In this document: piece by piece, positions 1-7,940 of the stretch
How the letters are laid out: each line of letters opens with the position of its first letter
Position numbering within the stretch: the first letter of the stretch is position 1
NCBI GenBank assembly: GCA_003255745.1
Contig: KZ836033.1
Coordinates: forward strand, 10,516 to 53,069
DNA: 42,554 nucleotides
Reading direction: 5' to 3'
Origin: Paracoccus saliphilus
GTDB taxonomy: Bacteria; Pseudomonadota; Alphaproteobacteria; Rhodobacterales; Rhodobacteraceae
Translations under genes and position numbers: made by a program
The notes under the pieces: generated by a model
Told to the model about the DNA's origin: nothing
The model's input: the letters and a program-made list of their open reading frames with translations, nothing else
Databases searched by the model: none

Positions 1-468
1 GAACGCCGCGGGTTCGCGCACGATGGCGCGGCCCATGGCCACGCGCTGGCGCTGGCCGCCGGACAGGGCACGCGGCTTGCGGTCCAGGAAGGGTCCGATC
101 TGCAGGATGTCCGAGGCGATCTTGACGCGCCGCTCGATCTCGGGCTTGGGCGTGCCGCGGTTCTTCAACCCATAGGCCAGGTTCTGGCGCACCGACATAT
201 GCGGATAAAGCGCATAGTTCTGAAACACCATTGCGATGTCACGCTCGGCCGGTTCAATGTCGTTGACGACGCGGTCGCCGATGCGGACCTGGCCCTCGCT
301 GATCGATTCGAGCCCCGCGACCATGCGCAGCAGCGTGGATTTCCCGCAGCCCGAAGGCCCCACCAGGACGATGAATTCGCCGTCCGCGATGTCGATGTTC
401 ACGTCGCCCACGGCGCGGGTGCCGCCGGCATAGATCTTGCCGAGATTGTCCAGGATGATGGAAGCCAC
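1..468 (-). CDS. ugpC: sn-glycerol-3-phosphate ABC transporter ATP-binding protein, partial (C-terminus outside window)
   Basis: This is the ATPase that would power the UgpBAEC importer from the cytoplasmic side. Only the first 156 residues are present, because the gene runs off the left edge. The Walker A motif GPSGCGKS is at residues 37-44 and the ABC signature LSGGQ at 135-139; the Walker B motif and the regulatory C-terminus lie outside the window. I chose the GTG at 466-468, three bases after the ugpE stop, because GGAGA lies about 8 nt upstream. The family (MalK/UgpC type) is clear from sequence. Assignment to glycerol-3-phosphate rests on the gene order binding protein, two permeases, ATPase, so another sugar or polyol substrate remains possible. 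Confidence 0.88.
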   Translation of the reverse strand, partial: MASIILDNLGKIYAGGTRAVGDVNIDIADGEFIVLVGPSGCGKSTLLRMVAGLESISEGQVRIGDRVVNDIEPAERDIAMVFQNYALYPHMSVRQNLAYGLKNRGTPKPEIERRVKIASDILQIGPFLDRKPRALSGGQRQRVAMGRAIVREPAAF

Positions 469-471
469 GTC

Positions 472-1320
472 TTATTTCTCCGTCTCGACAAGACCTTTGA
501 CGAACAGGCGCTGCATGCCGATGACCACGATCACGGGGGGGATCATCGCCAGCATCGCGGTCGCCATGACCAGGTGCCATTGCGGCAGGCCGTCCACGGC
601 ATCCGCCATGCGCTTGATCCCCGCAACGATGGTGTAATAGTCCGAACTGGTCGTGATCAGCAGCGGCCAGAGATACTGGTTCCAGCCATAGATGAACAGG
701 ATCACGAACAGCGCGGCGATATTGGTGCGCGACAAGGGCAGCAGGATGTCGCGAAAGAACTTCATCGGGCCTGCGCCGTCAATGCGGGCCGCCTCGGTCA
801 GCTCGTCCGGGATGGTCAGGAAGACCTGACGGAACAGGAACGTGGCTGTGGCACTGGCGATCAGCGGGATCGACAGGCCGGCATAGCTGTTCAGCATGCC
901 GAGGTCGGCGACCACTTGGAAGGTGGGGACGATTCGCACCTCGACCGGCAGCATCAGCGTGATAAAGATGCACCAGAAGGCCAGTCCCCGCAGGGGAAAG
1001 CGGAAGTAGACCACGGCAAAGGCCGACAGGACCGAGATGGCGATCTTTCCGATGGCAATGCACAGCGCCATGATCAGGCTGTTCAGCATCATTGTGCCCA
1101 CCGGCGGGGTGCCGCTTGTCGAAAGGCCGCCGCCCAGCATCTGCGAATAGTTTTCGACCAGGTGGGGGCCCGGCCACATCGGGATGGTGCCCGACATGAA
1201 ATCGGTCGCGCCGTGGGTCGATGCAACAAAGGCGATCCAGACCGGCAGGGCCACGACGCAGACCCCAAGGATCAGCGTCAGATGCGCCAGCGCGTTCAGG
1301 TAAGGGCGGTTCTCGATCAT
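472..1320 (-). CDS. ugpE: sn-glycerol-3-phosphate ABC transporter permease UgpE
   Basis: Inner-membrane permease of the MalG/UgpE class, 282 residues, the usual length. An N-terminal membrane segment (about residues 10-32) is followed by five more hydrophobic stretches. The binding-protein-dependent transport motif (EAARIDGAGPMKFF, near residue 180) contacts the ATPase. The ATG overlaps the ugpA stop as TGATG, which indicates translational coupling, and the partial ugpC follows after 3 nt. It should form the translocation pore with UgpA. The substrate is inferred from the operon and from the family resemblance of the neighbouring binding protein. Confidence 0.9.
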   Translation of the reverse strand: MIENRPYLNALAHLTLILGVCVVALPVWIAFVASTHGATDFMSGTIPMWPGPHLVENYSQMLGGGLSTSGTPPVGTMMLNSLIMALCIAIGKIAISVLSAFAVVYFRFPLRGLAFWCIFITLMLPVEVRIVPTFQVVADLGMLNSYAGLSIPLIASATATFLFRQVFLTIPDELTEAARIDGAGPMKFFRDILLPLSRTNIAALFVILFIYGWNQYLWPLLITTSSDYYTIVAGIKRMADAVDGLPQWHLVMATAMLAMIPPVIVVIGMQRLFVKGLVETEK

Positions 1321-2198
1321 CAGTAGGCCACTTTCTTTTCCACATAGCGGAACTGGATCACGGTCAGGGCCGCCACCAGGACCATCAGCACCACCGACTG
1401 CGCGGCCGAACTGCCCAGGTTCTGGCCCACGAAGCCGTCGAAATAGACCTTGTAGACCAGGATGTTCGTAGCTTGCGCCGGGCCGCCCTCGGTCGTGGCG
1501 TCGATCACTGCGAAGGTGTCGAACATGGCATAGACGATGTTCACGACCAGCAGAAAGAAGGTGGTCGGCGACAGAAGCGGGAAGGTGATGTCGAAGAAAC
1601 GCCGCACCGGACCCGCCCCGTCGATGGCCGCGGCCTCGCGCAGGGACGCGGGGATGGCCTGCAGTCCCGCCAGGAAGAACAGGAAGTTGTAGCTGATCTG
1701 CTTCCAGGCGCTGGCGATTACCACCAGCGTCATCGCGTCGCCCTTGTTGCTGATGTGGTTCCAGTCATAGCCCAACTGGCCCAGCACATAGGGCATGATC
1801 CCGATGGTCGGGTTGAAGATGAACCACCACAAGATGCCCGCCACCGCCGGCGCCACCGCATAGGGCCAGACCAGCAACGTCGTATAGGCGCGGGTCGACC
1901 GGATCATCCGATCCACCGCGATGGCCAAAAGCAGCGACACACCCATCGACAGAGCCGTGACCGAAATAGCGAAGACCGCCGTCACCTGCAGCGAATTCAG
2001 GTATTCCGGGCTGTTCCAGAGGCGGATGAAGTTGTCGAGACCAACGAACGTCGTCCGTGTCCCGAAGGCATCCTCGCGCAGAAAGCTCTGCCGCACGGCC
2101 TGGGCGGCCGGCCACAGAAAGAACACAAAGGTGATGATCAGCTGCGGGGCCAGCAGCAGCCAGGGCAACAGCTGGTTGTTGAAGATGGTGCGCTTCAT
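1320..2198 (-). CDS. ugpA: sn-glycerol-3-phosphate ABC transporter permease UgpA
   Basis: Inner-membrane permease of the MalF/UgpA class, 292 residues when started at the ATG at 2198 (protein begins [10 protein letters not shown]). The frame stays open upstream to 2264, but that extension would run through the intercistronic hairpin and does not look like protein, so it is left out. Six hydrophobic segments are visible. The conserved cytoplasmic loop ([15 protein letters not shown]) lies near residue 200. It overlaps ugpE by one base and is separated from ugpB by 78 nt containing a strong hairpin. It should pair with UgpE to form the channel. Confidence 0.9.
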   Translation of the reverse strand: MKRTIFNNQLLPWLLLAPQLIITFVFFLWPAAQAVRQSFLREDAFGTRTTFVGLDNFIRLWNSPEYLNSLQVTAVFAISVTALSMGVSLLLAIAVDRMIRSTRAYTTLLVWPYAVAPAVAGILWWFIFNPTIGIMPYVLGQLGYDWNHISNKGDAMTLVVIASAWKQISYNFLFFLAGLQAIPASLREAAAIDGAGPVRRFFDITFPLLSPTTFFLLVVNIVYAMFDTFAVIDATTEGGPAQATNILVYKVYFDGFVGQNLGSSAAQSVVLMVLVAALTVIQFRYVEKKVAY

Positions 2199-2233
2199 CG
2201 GATACCGGGGCTTTGGGTCGTGGAAATGGGCGC

Positions 2234-2258
2234 GGGGCCGCGCATCAGGCGCGGCCCC
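2234..2258 (-). repeat. Intercistronic hairpin between ugpB and ugpA
   Basis: A perfect 10-bp GC-only stem (2234-2243 with 2249-2258) closes a 5-nt loop, 18 nt after the ugpB stop. No T-run follows on the minus strand, so it is not a typical intrinsic terminator. Hairpins at this place, between the binding-protein gene and the permease genes, commonly stabilise the upstream mRNA so that the binding protein is made in excess. That role is inference here. Confidence 0.7.
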
Positions 2259-2276
2259 GGCCATGACTGCCAGTGC

Positions 2277-3590
2277 TTATTGGCTTTGCGCCTGGAACTG
2301 TTCCAGCAGGTCGTCGCCACGCTCGACCACGCTGTCCAGCGCACCCTGGGCATCCTTGGAGCCGGACATCAGCTGCTCGAACTCCTCGTCGATGATGCCG
2401 CGGATCTGGACATAGTTGCCGAACCGCAGCCCCTTGGAGTTCTCGGTCGGTTCGTTCAGCGTGATCTGGTTGATGCCGGTATCGGCGCCGGGGTTCTGGG
2501 CATAGAAGTCGGCCATCTGCTCGCGCGCAGCTTCGGTGATCGGCAGGTAGCCCGAGAAGGACGCCCAATCCGCCTGCACCTCGGGCGAGGAGAGATAGTC
2601 GAAGAAGGCCGCAGCGGCGGCATATTCCTCGTCCGACTTGCCCGACAGGACCCACAGCGTCGCGCCGCCGATGATCGAGTTCTGCGGCGCGCCCTCGACA
2701 TCGTCGTAATAAGGCAGCATGCCATAGCCCAGGTCAAAGTCCTTGGCATTGGCAATCACGCCGGCCCGGCTGGCCGAGCTGCCCATGATCATCGCGCATT
2801 CCTGCGAATAGAACATCGGTGCGGCGTTGTCGCCGCCGACCGGGCCGCCATATTTGAAGATGCCCTCGTCGGACCAGCGCTTGAGGTTCTCCCAGTGCTT
2901 GACCTGCACGGGGCCGTTCAGCGACAGCCGCGCATCCAGCCCGCCAAAGCCGTTTTCCATCGTGCCGATCGGCTGGTTGTGCCAGGCCGACAGGTTCTCG
3001 GTCTGGATCCAGCTGATCCACTGGGTGGTGAAGCCGCAGCTGGCCGCACCCGAGTCCTTGATCTGCTTGGAGAACTGCTCCAGCTCGGCCCAGGTCTTGG
3101 GCGGCTGTTCGGGGTCCAGGCCGGCCTTCTCGAAGACCGACTTGTTGTAATACACGATCGGGGTGGAGCTGTTGAACGGCATCGACAGCATGTTGCCTTC
3201 GGGATCGGTGTAATAGCCCACGACCTGCGGCAGGAAGGCGGACTTGTCGAAGCCCTGGCCATGTTCCTCCATCAGCTGGTGGACGGGGACGATGGCGCCC
3301 TCGGCCGCCATCATCGTGCCGGTGCCGACCTCGAAGACCTGCACGATCGTCGGCTGCTGGTTGGCCCGGAAGGCCGCGATCGCGGCGGTCATCGTCTCGG
3401 GATAGGTGCCCTTGTAGGACGGGTTCACGCGATACTCGTCCTGGCTGTCGTTGAAGCCCTGGACGATCTCTTCCAGCTTGGCACCCAGTTCGCCGCCCAT
3501 GGCATGCCACCACTCGATCGTCGTTTCGGCCGAGGCCGCGCTCAGCGACGCAACAAGCGCCACCGCAGATGCGGTGCTGTATCGGATCAT
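2277..3590 (-). CDS. ugpB: sn-glycerol-3-phosphate ABC transporter periplasmic binding protein
   Basis: Extracellular solute-binding protein family 1, 437 residues, close to the length of E. coli UgpB. The N-terminus is a Sec signal peptide ending SAASA with cleavage before ETTIEWWHAM, and the mature start (TIEWWHAMGG) is typical of UgpB. The ATG at 3590 is preceded by GTGAGGAAA at good spacing; a GTG five codons upstream is also in frame but has no better ribosome site. It is the first gene of ugpBAEC. In the periplasm it should capture glycerol-3-phosphate or glycerophosphodiesters. Sites resembling Pho-box half-sites lie about 80 nt upstream. Confidence 0.9.
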   Translation of the reverse strand: MIRYSTASAVALVASLSAASAETTIEWWHAMGGELGAKLEEIVQGFNDSQDEYRVNPSYKGTYPETMTAAIAAFRANQQPTIVQVFEVGTGTMMAAEGAIVPVHQLMEEHGQGFDKSAFLPQVVGYYTDPEGNMLSMPFNSSTPIVYYNKSVFEKAGLDPEQPPKTWAELEQFSKQIKDSGAASCGFTTQWISWIQTENLSAWHNQPIGTMENGFGGLDARLSLNGPVQVKHWENLKRWSDEGIFKYGGPVGGDNAAPMFYSQECAMIMGSSASRAGVIANAKDFDLGYGMLPYYDDVEGAPQNSIIGGATLWVLSGKSDEEYAAAAAFFDYLSSPEVQADWASFSGYLPITEAAREQMADFYAQNPGADTGINQITLNEPTENSKGLRFGNYVQIRGIIDEEFEQLMSGSKDAQGALDSVVERGDDLLEQFQAQSQ

Positions 3591-3666
3591 GTTGTATTTC
3601 CTCACATAGAGTTGCGATGTGCTGCCCCGCCTAAGCCCTCCGCGTGACAGCTTCGCAACATTCCCA

Positions 3667-3693
3667 TGGACAGAATGTGACAGTTTTTGACCA
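3667..3693 (-). promoter_or_regulatory. Possible Pho-box-like direct repeats upstream of ugpB
   Basis: Read on the minus strand, three half-sites begin at 3693 (tgGTCA), 3683 (CTGTCAC) and 3673 (CTGTCC), spaced 10 bp apart. A fourth, CTGTCAC, begins at 3650, 33 bp from the second. The canonical PhoB box uses CTGTCAT repeats at 11 bp, so the half-site sequence fits well and the spacing only approximately. Phosphate-starvation control of ugp is well known in enterobacteria. Control by PhoB here is inferred. Confidence 0.35.
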
Positions 3694-3698
3694 ACCGG

Positions 3699-4703
3699 TC
3701 AATCTTGGTGAATGTTCTTCTGGACGGGCCACCAGCGTGCCATCAAAGGCAACATCGTAGCTTGCAGCAACGGGTTTATGACCCGCGTTGCTATGGGCAG
3801 CAGCAGCAGGCCGATGGCCAGGCCCAGCAGCCCGTCGAAAAAGGCCGTGGTGATCCAGGCGACGATCCCCGGCGCGGCGGGCACCGCGGCCGCAGCCGAT
3901 TCCGCCAAGTCGTGGACCAGGTCATAGGGGGCGTGCCAGCCTAGTTCGTGCAGACCGTGGACGATGATCTGCCCGCCGACCCAGATCATCGCGGCGGTGC
4001 CGACCACGGTCAGCGTCGTCATGAAGCCGGGCATGACATGGACGATCCCGCGTCCAAAGGCAGCAACGGCGCCAGAACGGCGGGTGGCCATGTGCACCCC
4101 CACGTCGTCGGCCTTCACGATCAGGGCCACGAAGCCATAGACCGCCACCGTGATCGCCACCGCGACCAGCGCCAGGATCAGCGCCTTCATCATCAGCGAA
4201 TCCTGCACCGGGATAGTCGACAGCGCGATGGTCATGATCTCGGCCGACAGGATGAAGTCGGTCTTGATCGCGCCGGCCACCCGCGCCTCCTCCAGCGCGG
4301 CGCCGTCGGAAGCGGGGTGAGTGTGCTTTTCGCTGTCATGGGCGTCAGTGTGATGAAACAGATGCGCCACCTTGTGCGCACCTTCGTAGCACAGATAGGC
4401 CCCGCCCAGCATCAGCAGGGGCGGGATCGCCCAGGGCGCAAAGGCCGACAGCAGCAGCGCCACCGGCAGCAGGATCACCAGCTTGTTGAACAGCGACCCG
4501 CGCGCGATCTTCCACACGATGGGCAACTCCCGCCGGGCATCGAACCCGTGAACGTATTTCGGCGTCACCGCGGCATCGTCGATGACGGCCCCCGCAGCCT
4601 TGGCGCCGGCCTTGGCGGCCTGTCCCGCCACGTCGTCGATCGAGGCCGCCGCCACCTTTGAGATGCTTGCAATGTCGTCAAGAAGCGCAACCAGACCGCT
4701 CAT
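3699..4703 (-). CDS. DUF808 (YedI-type) inner-membrane protein
   Basis: A 334-residue polytopic membrane protein with the N-terminus characteristic of DUF808 (MSGLVALLDDIAS). About six to seven hydrophobic segments follow, and there is a histidine-rich loop (HLFHHTDAHDSEKHTH) around residue 125. The start at 4703 is preceded by GAGGGA; the upstream in-frame ATG at 4748 has no ribosome site. The family is widespread (E. coli YedI) and has no firm function. The His/Asp-rich loop could bind metal, but this is speculation. The gene lies 108 bp upstream of ugpB in the same direction, and the intervening putative Pho-like promoter suggests separate transcription. Confidence 0.85.
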   Translation of the reverse strand: MSGLVALLDDIASISKVAAASIDDVAGQAAKAGAKAAGAVIDDAAVTPKYVHGFDARRELPIVWKIARGSLFNKLVILLPVALLLSAFAPWAIPPLLMLGGAYLCYEGAHKVAHLFHHTDAHDSEKHTHPASDGAALEEARVAGAIKTDFILSAEIMTIALSTIPVQDSLMMKALILALVAVAITVAVYGFVALIVKADDVGVHMATRRSGAVAAFGRGIVHVMPGFMTTLTVVGTAAMIWVGGQIIVHGLHELGWHAPYDLVHDLAESAAAAVPAAPGIVAWITTAFFDGLLGLAIGLLLLPIATRVINPLLQATMLPLMARWWPVQKNIHQD

Positions 4704-4805
4704 GTTGTCCCTCTGGGGTTGTTGGTTGCGACACCGTGCCGCAAGCACCTTTGGCTGCGCAACGCCTGAAACGGGCCAGAGGTTCTGCCGGGGCGCGCAT
4801 GCCCA

Positions 4806-4837
4806 TGAAAAAGCCCGCGCAGTCGGACTGCGCGGGC
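4806..4837 (-). terminator. Intrinsic terminator after the fasciclin gene
   Basis: On the minus strand a near-complete palindrome (4813-4837, 12 bp each side of one central base) is followed directly by five T residues (4812-4808). It lies about 45 nt after the fasciclin stop codon and should end that transcript before the DUF808 gene. Confidence 0.8.
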
Positions 4838-4882
4838 CGTGGGGCAGCCGGATCGGGGGCCGCTGCCCCCTGCCGCGGCGGG

Positions 4883-5449
4883 TTACGACGCCGGCAGCAG
4901 GACAGTGTCGATGACGTGGATCACGCCGTTCGACTGATCGACATCGGGGATGTTGACGGTTGCGACATTGCCGTTCTCGTCGGTGATCTGCAGGGCGTTG
5001 GTCGTGGCGTCGATGGACGCGGTCAGCGTGCAGCCGCCCACGGTCTCGAGCGCGGCCGAGCCGCCGCCTTCCATGACCATGCGGCCCACGGCCGGCGAGA
5101 AGGCCTCGGTCGGGACGACGTGGCAGGTCAGGACCTTCTGCAGCGTTTCCAGGTTCTCGGGCTTCAGCAGGTCCTCGACTGTGCCGGCCGGCAGCTTCTC
5201 AAAGGCACTGTTGACCGGTGCGAAAACGGTGAAGGGTCCTGGACCCGACAGCGTCTCGGCCAAGCCTGCGGCTTGCACGGCAGCCACCAGCGTGGTGTGG
5301 TCGGCCGAGTTCACGGCATTTTCCACGATATTGCGGTCGGGGAGCATCTCGGCACCGCCGACCATGGTGTTCTGGGCCATGGCAGGTGCGCCAAAAACGA
5401 ACGTGGCGGCAAGGATCGAGGCGCTGATCTTGGTGAAGCTGTAGGTCAT
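4883..5449 (-). CDS. Secreted fasciclin (FAS1) domain protein
   Basis: A 188-residue exported protein. It has a Sec signal peptide (cleavage after APAMA, about residue 25) and then a single FAS1 domain covering nearly all of the rest. The H1-type motif FTVFAPVNSAFEKLP lies around residue 94 and the H2-type motif NGVIHVIDTVLLP at the C-terminus. Two cysteines (in LTCHVV and GGCTLT) could form a disulfide. GGAGGA precedes the ATG at 5449. FAS1 domains mediate adhesion and surface interactions. The gene lies 96 nt downstream of a sigma/anti-sigma pair in the same direction, an arrangement resembling mycobacterial sigK-rskA with the FAS1 antigens MPT70/MPT83. It is therefore a likely target of that sigma factor. 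Confidence 0.9.
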   Translation of the reverse strand: MTYSFTKISASILAATFVFGAPAMAQNTMVGGAEMLPDRNIVENAVNSADHTTLVAAVQAAGLAETLSGPGPFTVFAPVNSAFEKLPAGTVEDLLKPENLETLQKVLTCHVVPTEAFSPAVGRMVMEGGGSAALETVGGCTLTASIDATTNALQITDENGNVATVNIPDVDQSNGVIHVIDTVLLPAS

Positions 5450-5508
5450 GAATGGTCCTCCGGTTGCTGGGGCGTTCTTCGTTGCCCGCTATGCCAGCCA
5501 CGAAGGCC

Positions 5509-5532
5509 GGGCAGGGAAGTTGCACCCTGCCC
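5509..5532 (-). repeat. Hairpin between anti-sigma and fasciclin genes
   Basis: An 8-bp perfect stem (5509-5516 with 5525-5532) with an 8-nt loop begins 13 nt after the anti-sigma stop codon. No T-run follows on the minus strand. It may attenuate readthrough, stabilise one part of the message, or overlap a fasciclin promoter; the sequence does not decide. Confidence 0.5.
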
Positions 5533-5545
5533 AAACTTGCCCGGT

Positions 5546-6247
5546 TCACAAACGCGTGAGTTCGGCGATGGCGACCACTGGTCCTGTCGCCTGCCCTGTG
5601 GGTGAACCGCCGGCGGGTTCGTCTGACAGGGCGATACGGATCCGGTCTGACGGCTCCATGCCGTCGGGCAGGGTCATCCGCATGTCGCCGCCGCGCGGCA
5701 GCACCCCCATCGAGATCGGCGGCGTTCCGTCAGGCTCGATCCACCATATTTCGAGGTCGCGACCTTCGGCGGCACCGCCACTCTGCATCAGGAACTGCAT
5801 CTGGCGGCCGTACACCTGCGCCGCCACGCGCAGGGCCATGTCCTGCGCCACCAGTTCGGCCTGGTAGCCAGGGCCGGTAACAGGCTGCTGGCCGGGCAGC
5901 CACAGCACGGCGACCGTCGCCGCGACTGCCAGCGTTCCCAACAGCGCCCCCCAAGGGCCGCGCCACCACGAAGAACGCTCGTTCGGGTCGCGGGCCAGCG
6001 GAGCCTGCGCATGGCCAAGGCGTTCGCGGATACCCTGCCGGGCGCGGGCGGGGGCCATCACCGGGGTCAGGTCGTCGGCCAGCCCGGCCAGCCGCTCCTG
6101 CCAGTCGCGGACCAGCTGTGCGAATTGCGGGTCCTGCGACAGCCGCGCAACCGCATCCTGCGCCTCGGCGCCATCCAGCAGGCCAAGCGCCACTTCGGCG
6201 GCCAGGGCCTCGTCTTCCTCGTGCGGGGTCAGGGCGTTGTCGGTCAT
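5546..6247 (-). CDS. RskA-type transmembrane anti-sigma factor
   Basis: A 233-residue protein. The N-terminal cytoplasmic helical region (about residues 1-90) has the usual anti-sigma layout, with an early EVALGLLDGAE stretch and LVRDWQERLAGL. One membrane segment follows at about residues 97-117, then a periplasmic RskA-like domain. No zinc-binding HxxxCxxC motif is present, so it is not a ChrR/ZAS type. The start ATG at 6247 overlaps the sigma-factor stop by 4 nt (ATGA), which indicates coupled synthesis. It should hold the upstream ECF sigma factor at the membrane until a signal, probably proteolysis or redox change, releases it. The triggering signal cannot be read from sequence. Confidence 0.87.
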   Translation of the reverse strand: MTDNALTPHEEDEALAAEVALGLLDGAEAQDAVARLSQDPQFAQLVRDWQERLAGLADDLTPVMAPARARQGIRERLGHAQAPLARDPNERSSWWRGPWGALLGTLAVAATVAVLWLPGQQPVTGPGYQAELVAQDMALRVAAQVYGRQMQFLMQSGGAAEGRDLEIWWIEPDGTPPISMGVLPRGGDMRMTLPDGMEPSDRIRIALSDEPAGGSPTGQATGPVVAIAELTRL

Positions 6248-6804
6248 TGCGTCACGCAATCCTTCAGACGCAGCAGGCTGCGGCGCAACCAGCTGCGGAC
6301 GGTGTTGATCGGCATCCCCTCGCGCGCGGCAAGGTCGGCATAGGTGACACCTTCCAGATAAACCGCGCGCACCGCCCCGGCCTGCGGCCCGCCCAGTTGC
6401 GCCAGGCATTCGTGCAGCATGCGGCGTTCCTGGGCCAGGATCGTAGCGGTTTCCGGACTGGGTTCCGACGAGGGCACCGTGGCCGCGGCATCTTCGGGGG
6501 CGGTCGCGGGCCGGGCGCTGCGCGAGCGCAGCCGGTCGATGGCGCGGTTCCGGGCGATGGTGATCAGCCAAGTCATCGGCGACAGCCCGTTCGAGGCATA
6601 GCGCGCCGCACTTTGCCAGACGCGGATATAGACCTCCTGCAAGGTCTCCTCGGCCTCGGGGCGGTCCTTCAGCACCGACAGGCAGACCGCGTGCAGCTTG
6701 GCCGAGGTCGCGTCGTAAAGGGCGTCAAAGGCGGTTCGGTCGCCGATGGCGACACGCGAAATCAGCTGCTCCAGCTCGGTCAGTCGTGCTTGGGTCACAG
6801 GCAA
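6244..6804 (-). CDS. ECF-family RNA polymerase sigma factor (SigK/RpoE-like)
   Basis: A 186-residue ECF sigma factor. Region 2 (about residues 25-95) includes EETLQEVYIRVWQSA and the MTWLITIARNRAIDRLR stretch that melts the -10 element. Region 4 (about 130-180) carries a helix-turn-helix, GVTYADLAAREGMPINTVRSW. No N-terminal region 1 or C-terminal extension is present. The start is uncertain: TTG at 6804 (used here) or GTG at 6798, both behind GAGGA. The stop overlaps the anti-sigma start. An upstream sigma70-like promoter is listed separately. The pairing with an RskA-type anti-sigma factor and a FAS1 gene supports a SigK-like envelope-response role. Confidence 0.9.
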   Translation of the reverse strand: MPVTQARLTELEQLISRVAIGDRTAFDALYDATSAKLHAVCLSVLKDRPEAEETLQEVYIRVWQSAARYASNGLSPMTWLITIARNRAIDRLRSRSARPATAPEDAAATVPSSEPSPETATILAQERRMLHECLAQLGGPQAGAVRAVYLEGVTYADLAAREGMPINTVRSWLRRSLLRLKDCVTQ

Positions 6805-6830
6805 CAGGTCCTCGGCATGGGTGTGGGCGC

Positions 6831-6859
6831 AGCTTATGGACCCTGTTCCCGCCCGTCAA
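6831..6859 (-). promoter_or_regulatory. Candidate sigma70-type promoter of the sigma/anti-sigma operon
   Basis: On the minus strand TTGACG (6859-6854) and TAAGCT (6836-6831) are separated by exactly 17 nt and end about 27 nt before the sigma-factor start. The -35 is 5/6 and the -10 is 3/6 to consensus. No convincing GGAAC/CGT-type ECF promoter was seen in the same interval. Confidence 0.4.
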
Positions 6860-6928
6860 CGCGGCCCTGCCTTGCGCCTGCGCCATGAATGGGCGATCAA
6901 GGCGCGGATATGTTGAAAGGGCCGGACG

Positions 6929-7900
6929 ATGCTGGACATGAACGCCAAACCCACCGAAGAGATCGACCTGCGCGAGGTGTTCGGTCTGGACAGCGACATG
7001 AAGGTGAAGGGCTTTGCCGAACGCACCGACCGCGTCCCGGAAATCGACAGCACCTACAAGTTCGACCCTGACACCACGATGGCGATCCTGGCGGGCTTTG
7101 CCTATAACCGCCGGGTGATGATCCAAGGCTATCACGGCACCGGCAAGTCCACGCATATCGAGCAGGTGGCCGCGCGCCTGAACTGGCCCTGCGTGCGTGT
7201 GAACCTGGACAGCCATGTTAGCCGCATCGACCTGATCGGCAAGGACGCGATCAAGCTGGTCGACGGCAAGCAGGTCACCGTCTTCCACGAGGGCATCCTG
7301 CCCTGGGCGCTGCGCAACCCGACCGCCATCGTCTTTGACGAATACGACGCCGGCCGGGCCGACGTGATGTTCGTGATCCAGCGCGTGCTGGAGACCGACG
7401 GCAAGCTGACTCTGCTGGACCAGAACGAGGTGATCACGCCCAATCCCTGCTTCCGCCTGTTCGCGACAGCGAACACCGTGGGCCTTGGGGACACCACGGG
7501 ACTTTATCACGGCACGCAGCAGATCAACCAGGGCCAGATGGACCGTTGGTCCCTGGTGGCCACGCTGAACTACCTGTCCCATGATGCCGAGGCCGCGATC
7601 GTTCTGGCAAAGGTGCCGCAGTATAACAACGAAAAGGGCCGCCGAACCATCAACCAGATGGTGACGCTGGCCGACCTGACCCGCACGGCCTTCATGCAGG
7701 GGGATCTGTCCACGGTCATGTCCCCGCGGACGGTCATCTCATGGGCGCAGAACGCCCGGATCTTCGACAATGTGGGCTATGCCTTCCGGCTGACCTTCCT
7801 GAACAAGTGCGACGAACTGGAACGCCAGACAGTGGCCGAATTCTATCAGCGCCTTTTTGACGAGGAACTGCCCGAAAGCGCAGCCGCCAAGGCGGGCTGA
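6929..7900 (+). CDS. cobS: Aerobic cobaltochelatase subunit CobS
   Basis: AAA+ ATPase subunit of the CobN-CobS-CobT cobaltochelatase, which inserts cobalt into hydrogenobyrinic acid a,c-diamide in aerobic cobalamin synthesis. It is 323 residues, the usual length. Walker A (GYHGTGKST) is at residues 67-75 and Walker B (AIVFDEYD) at 133-140. The N-terminus ([18 protein letters not shown]) is typical of CobS. GAAAGG precedes the ATG at 6929; an internal ATG at 6938 is an alternative. Its partner cobT lies 763 bp downstream on the same strand, unusually separated from it by an opposite-strand gene. CobS and CobT form the ATP-driven ring that serves CobN, which is not in this window. Confidence 0.95.
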   Translation: MLDMNAKPTEEIDLREVFGLDSDMKVKGFAERTDRVPEIDSTYKFDPDTTMAILAGFAYNRRVMIQGYHGTGKSTHIEQVAARLNWPCVRVNLDSHVSRIDLIGKDAIKLVDGKQVTVFHEGILPWALRNPTAIVFDEYDAGRADVMFVIQRVLETDGKLTLLDQNEVITPNPCFRLFATANTVGLGDTTGLYHGTQQINQGQMDRWSLVATLNYLSHDAEAAIVLAKVPQYNNEKGRRTINQMVTLADLTRTAFMQGDLSTVMSPRTVISWAQNARIFDNVGYAFRLTFLNKCDELERQTVAEFYQRLFDEELPESAAAKAG

Positions 7901-7903
7901 GAT

Positions 7904-7935
7904 GGTCGGCCCCGGCCAGGCGGCCGGGGCCGACC
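7904..7935. terminator. Perfect GC-rich hairpin between convergent cobS and flavin reductase genes
   Basis: A perfect 14-bp stem (7904-7917 with 7922-7935) with a 4-nt loop begins 4 nt after the cobS stop and lies just past the stop of the convergent reductase gene. It lacks a T-run on either strand. Its place between two gene ends suggests a bidirectional terminator or 3'-end stabiliser. Confidence 0.65.
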
Positions 7936-7940
7936 CTGCA

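Noticed and set aside
1221..3647. Very long open frame on the + strand across ugpA and ugpB
   Set aside because: It is antisense to clear transporter genes, is rich in Arg, His, Gln and Gly as expected of GC-driven shadows, and has no domain or ribosome site.
5450..5545. ECF-type promoter before the fasciclin gene (GCAACTT then CGT)
   Set aside because: The spacing is about 14 nt instead of 15-17 and the same pattern is not found upstream of the sigma gene, so it is too weak to list.
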